Below, one piece after another: positions 59,583-64,000 of a stretch of 64,000 nucleotides of DNA. Every line of letters begins with the position of its first letter. The first letter of the stretch is position 1. The stretch comes from Taxillus chinensis (lineage: Eukaryota; Streptophyta; Magnoliopsida; Santalales; Loranthaceae), in NCBI GenBank assembly GCA_023512835.1, contig CM042092.1, positions 7,193,293 through 7,257,292 on the forward strand, given 5' to 3'. The translations under genes were made by a program, and so were the position numbers. The notes under the pieces are model-generated. The model was given only the letters and a program-made list of their open reading frames with translations. It searched no databases and was not told the origin of the DNA.

Positions 59583-59900
59583 GGGTGGTGCAGGAGGTCC
59601 TTGAATCAAAAACGCAAAGTGAAAGTCTTTGAATTCATTTTCTATCAGAAGTAGGTGGTTCTGTCTTCTTGAATCTGTTTCTATGGTTATGAAAGGTCGA
59701 AGTATTGAGATTTATTTTATATATTGAAATATATTGATACACTTGTGTATATTGCATTGTGATATATGTTGTAGAGATGTTGTGAATATATGTATGTGTA
59801 TTGCGATAAATTGAGAATTGGGATGTGTGCATGAGAATTGTTATTATTTAATAGTAATGTAAAATGAGATGATTGTGTGTTTTGCTATTTTGCATGGATA

Positions 59901-60069
59901 TGAGATATTGAAGTCCCATTGAGAGGACGGTCCAAGAGTGGACCTGAGCATTGAAGTTCCATTGAGGGAACAGTCCTGGATAGACATGAGATATTGAGGT
60001 CTCATTGAGGGAATAGTCCAAGAGTGGAGCCGAGAATTGAGGTTCCATTGAGAGGGCTACCTATGAATC
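59901..60069. repeat. Four tandem repeats of about 43 bp
   Basis: Units 59901-59944, 59945-59986, 59987-60030 and 60031-60069 follow the pattern tgag-attga-gt-ccattgag and then gga-gtcc-agagtgg. They lie inside the gypsy-LTR-like block. Confidence 0.88.
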
Positions 60070-60599
60070 CTTTGTGTGATGTTTACTATTATTTTAATTA
60101 CACTACATTGTCCATATTAGCACTAAGCATATTGTGGATGAGATGTTGGGTTGCTATAGAGAGGCATAACCCCTACTGAGCTATAGTTTGCTCACCCACC
60201 TTTAATGTCTTTTCTACAGAACCTAGCAGGTGTTAGGAGGATACCCCACGGTGGAGGCTCGAGCATTGTCATTTAGTTTTTCTTTCATTATATTGTTGGC
60301 ATGTTCGAGATACTATAATGTTTAAGATTGAGACTTATGTATTCCTTGAGATTCGTGTATTTGTTTGAGGCACCATGTTTTAGGGTTGGTGACCTTATTT
60401 ATTATTTATTTTATGGAGTGGATATTGTATGATTTGTGTATGTCAGGAATGAGATTGCAGCATGTTTGGGGTAGCACCTTTAAGGGAGCTTTATTAGGTG
60501 ACCATTCACCAACCTTTTGTCCTCCTGGGTATGAGGCATGAGGCATCTCTAACCGGTTTCTCAGTGTTGGGAAATTTGGGGTGTGACATTGCCCCTTGT

Positions 60600-61730
60600 A
60601 TGGTTGATGACTCCCCAGTGGCGCTCGTAGATCTAAACTAATACAATTTTTGAAAATTCAACTAGAAAAATCTTGTTAAACAAATCTGCATGTATTCAAT
60701 TCATATGAAATAATGAAAATAGTTTTTAAAAATAGTTTTTGAAAACATAAAACTAAATTCACAACCAAACATACCTATATGCAATGTTTTAAATGCAAGC
60801 CAAGCATATATACATGAGTTATGGATAAAGTGAAATCACCATCAAAATTAATTAATGTAAGTTAATATTTATTACAACTATAACAATTTTAATCGAGTTT
60901 GGATTCTCTACTAGCATTTATGATGTACTCCAAAACTACGTAGTTTTAAAGTTTGTTTAAAGAATATATACCAATATAACATCGTTTTGGAGTGAAAAAC
61001 TATAAAACTACAGAGTTTTATTATACAACATTCTTATTGTTATAACATAGGATCTTGATTTATTTTTATCAAAATACACTACTCACTAGCCTTAAATTAA
61101 AATATTTTACTAAATTATATACACATAATTTAGTTATATATAGATAGATGATAGTATAACTTTAAAACATATACATTAGTTGCATTTTAATTAATGTGTA
61201 GCACTTGATAATTAATACAGAATATTTTTAAAATAATTACTCAATATTTTAATTATTATTAACAAATTTCATATGTTTCATAAGTAATTAAATGAGAGTT
61301 AAAAACTGAATTTGATAAAAAAGATTGTATATTTGTGTTTAGTACATCAAAATTAGCAACATATGATAGACATTAAAACAATAATAGTGACATAGTTAAT
61401 ATATAATAAATAGTAAATAATAAATTATAGAGATAAATAGTAAAATATGGGTGAGATATAACCCATAATAAAACAAATATACCATATACTTGTTAATATA
61501 TATATATATATATAATATAAACAATAAGTTCATATTTTTATAATATTATTATTTTAATTACTTATATAATTAGATATAAATGTTGCTAAAATATTATTAG
61601 CTCAATCTTGTAAATAAACATTTGATTTTCAAAAAAATATTTACATATGTAGAGAATCTCTTCTATTTTTCATAGAGTTGTTTTCTCCTCATCCAATAGT
61701 ATTCTTGTTACAACCGATGCCATTACTAAC
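60600..61730. other. AT-rich spacer
   Basis: Very AT-rich with no gene or bounded element recognised. A short (TA)n is at about 61497-61513. Confidence 0.5.
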
Positions 61731-61732
61731 CT

Positions 61733-62200
61733 AATATTGTCCGATTCAGAGTTCAAACCTAAGCTTAATTCCCTGTTTTGTTCTTATAGGGCTGTAGCCC
61801 CCAAAAGGTCATGTGTTATGAAAGGTGTTAACACATCTTTAAGAGGATACTTCAATTCAATGCTCCATACAAAGTGGGATAGTGTCCAACAGACAATGTC
61901 GGGAAAAATCCTCACATCCCCACCCTCCTTAAAGCCCATCGTCCTTGAGGGGCACACCAACCCAGGTTCTGGCTTCGATATCATTTATATCAGTCGAAGT
62001 CAGCTGTAACTTGATATTGTTTGATTTATGGCCTAAGTCCAATCTCCAGTTTTATTTTTTAGGACCGCAACCTCCAAAGGTCTTTTACTATGAAAGGTAT
62101 CCACGCTTCTTTAAAGGACACTTCGTTTCTATGCTTTAACTGATGTGGGACAATGTAAAATGGACAATGCCAGGCAAGATCCTCACAATTCTTATTCCCT
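61733..62200. repeat. Two diverged copies of a plant dispersed repeat
   Basis: Copy 1 is about 61733-61920 and copy 2 about 62013-62200. Shared order: 'atattgtycgatt/tgattt', 'cctaa', 'cagttttrtt', 'gg-c-g-a-ccyccaaaagg', 'atgaaaggt', 'cttyaaagga', 'ctt', 'tgggayagtgt/aatgt' and 'ggacaatg-c-gg', then 'atcctcaca'. The pattern (gtaac, atattgt, a 'gtgggac' block and a 'cctcaca' end) resembles a repeat common in many dicot genomes. The segment between the copies (61921-61990) ends 'ttcgatatcatttat'. Confidence 0.6.
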
Positions 62201-63480
62201 TTCTTTCAAGGTTTGTTTTTTGTGAATAAACCATTCATCTAAATACTCACAAATTGTCAAACTTAGGTGGATGATCGTTTAACACCTTTTCGAAATTTGA
62301 TACTTTAATATCATTGAATAACATCCATTTATGAGGTAGGCAGTTGTGTGTTCGAACCTATTTTAATTGGATTGATTCATAAACACACAGAGACAGAATT
62401 AGGGGGAGCCCCCCCTATATATATAAATTTTAATTTTAATTATTTATATTACATTTATATAATTATAATTAAAATTAATTAGTAATATAATTTATTATTT
62501 TATATTGTTTGTGATAAACATGTTACTAATTATAATAGTGGTAAATTAATTATATGATTTTAAAAAGTTATCTAACTTGATTATATGATAATTTAATAAA
62601 TTTTTTTTATGCTTTTATGTTATTAATTTTAACTTAAATGTTATTAATCGTCAGCATTGATATCAAGGCTACACAAGTGAGGCCTAATCTTTGGCCCCCC
62701 AAAATTATATTAAAATTAGGGCTTTCATGGCTCATCTCATCTTGGCTTAACTTCTGATGTCAGCAAACAATCAAAAATTAATTTATAATTTCGATAATAA
62801 TATATATTTTTAAATTTTATATTGTTTATATAATTATAGTAAAATAAAAATAAAAATCGATAGTTTAATTTATGAATAAGGGCTTCTAATTTAATAATCA
62901 CCTTAGCTCCCTTAAATCTCAGAATTAGTCATACTAATTATAATTTTAGATAATAATTTTTAAAAGTGAATTACATACTTCATATCCCCCCCCAATCAAA
63001 CTTTCTGGCTGCAAACACACTAATACAGAAGCCTAAAGTAAGAATTATTCCTGCATAGCTGTAAAGTGCCCTAGAGCCAGTTTCATTCTTACATAACTTA
63101 TGAAATTATCCTCACAAAGTATCATTTGAATATTTTTAATTTGATAATTAAAAGTATATGATATGATAAAAAATTAAAATTTTAATTAAAGTAAAAATAT
63201 AAATAAAATTAGAAATTCCTAAACTTACTCTATTTTTTTCGCACCAATTAATTGTAATTAAATACACTAATTATTCTTATTTACAAATAAGATTAAAAAA
63301 GGCCTTCTTTTGTTTTTAAAATAAATAAAATGAAAGTTAAAAAACAAGAAGATTAAAGTTTAGAGATCACGTACAAAATATAAATATAAATATATTGATC
63401 CTCTAAATGTTTGAATTAACATTTTTTCAAAATTAATTATTTTCTACGAACAAAAGCGGTATCCAACCGTGGGGGAAAGG
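62201..63480. other. AT-rich spacer
   Basis: No gene is recognised. Small paired motifs, 'agggggagcccccc' near 62401 and 'ggccccccaaaatta' near 62690, resemble debris of common plant repeats. Confidence 0.45.
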
Positions 63481-63499
63481 GTGAAAGATTCGAGCTTGC

Positions 63500-63790
63500 G
63501 ACGTCAGGAATCAGGGTGAATGGAAAGAGTAGACACGGCCTGCGATGTTGACGTCACATAATACGTCAGGACGCGTCATCCCTGGCAAGTCACGTGCCCA
63601 CCGACATGGCATCGATTACCCAATCAAAGTCTCCTGGTACGGTCTCACGTCACTTGTGCCCATCCGTTGATCCTAAAATACCGAAAACGCCTTCCACTCT
63701 CTGCCCACGTGGAGATTGCAGCGGCTGACGACGAATGGACAGCCGGGATCCGATGGTATTTTCGGAAGTTTATTGAAAAAACTCCACGTG
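63500..63790. promoter_or_regulatory. Cluster of ACGT-core motifs, possible promoter
   Basis: Within about 290 bases there are seven ACGT cores: GACGTC (63500), TTGACGTCAC (63548), TACGTCAG (63562), CACGTG (63591), TCACGTCAC (about 63645), CACGTG (63706) and CACGTG (63785, as CCACGTGTC). These are G-box, C-box and ABRE-like sites bound by plant bZIP and bHLH factors. The block is much GC-richer than its flanks. No gene is recognised beside it; the nearest window edge is 210 bases away. Confidence 0.5.
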
Positions 63791-64000
63791 TCGACAACCC
63801 TTTTAATGATCGCAATTTAAGTTATGGTCGTAATATGTTTCGCGAGCCTTATTTACAATTTCAGATAAATTTTAAATATATTATAATTTTACTTTTAAAA
63901 ATAATACTATCAGACACTTAAAAAATGATTTTTTTAAATTTAAATAAATTATATAAATTATAAATAATTTTAAATTATTTGATTCATTATTTTTAAAAAT

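Larger units (their letters stand above)
59150..60592 (+). mobile_element. Ty3/gypsy LTR-like sequence
   Basis: It contains GC-rich 'gtcgacgc/ggcgtcaac' repeats (59200-59450), an (AG)n run at 59531-59572, four 43-bp repeats (59901-60069), then 'actgagctatagtttgctcaccc', a 'cagaacctagcaggtg' stretch and an end reading gggtgtgaca (about 60583-60592). This layout recalls plant gypsy LTRs of the chromovirus kind, which end in TGACA. The left boundary and a partner LTR were not found. Confidence 0.5.

Noticed and set aside
62325..62370. tRNA-like B box 'gtgttcgaacc'
   Set aside because: No cloverleaf could be drawn and no A box was found.
1..64000. CRISPR arrays, bacterial operons or a phage-like system
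   Set aside because: Nothing of this kind is present; spliced plant genes and plant transposons explain the recognisable content.

Overview
This is a gene-poor, AT-rich stretch of a flowering-plant nuclear genome. It has spliced genes with GT-AG introns, long AT-rich introns and spacers, many simple repeats, and decayed Ty1/copia, Ty3/gypsy-like, hAT and PIF/Harbinger-type elements. I cannot name the species.

Only two intact protein genes are supported, both on the minus strand. The first (2621-25198) is a LEUNIG (LUG) transcriptional co-repressor. I assembled it as 18 coding exons, phase-consistent throughout, encoding 884 residues: LisH/LUFS domain, glutamine-rich middle, GRKRKQ nuclear signal and C-terminal WD40 repeats. 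Its introns are swollen by three copia relics, all antisense to the host gene. The second (50712-52790) is a YUCCA flavin monooxygenase of the YUC1/YUC4 clade, with four exons and 408 residues. It performs the indole-3-pyruvate to auxin step. As I recall, LUG and YUC1 also have nearly consecutive locus numbers in Arabidopsis, so the pair may be conserved microsynteny. Both families act in flower and organ development.

Layout. 1-2400: spacer with a broken SGT1-like first-exon fragment and a short direct duplication. 2621-25198: LUG with copia relics A (4540-7690), B (9190-10614) and C (17381-20427, LTRs and target-site duplication visible). 25.2-50.7 kb: spacer without a recognisable gene, holding two PIF/Harbinger-like elements, a local segmental duplication, a pair of CTCGAG-rich repeats, tandem repeats and two GC-rich orphan islands. 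50.7-52.8 kb: the YUCCA gene. 52.8-64 kb: spacer with tandem duplications, a gag-like relic, an hAT-type MITE inside GC-rich repetitive DNA, a gypsy-LTR-like stretch, and at the right edge a cluster of ACGT-core motifs that looks like a promoter.

The most interesting observation is that the last intron of the YUCCA gene is open in frame for 111 codons and encodes a hydrophobic segment. Intron retention would therefore give a membrane-anchored isoform, much like the one known for Arabidopsis YUC4.
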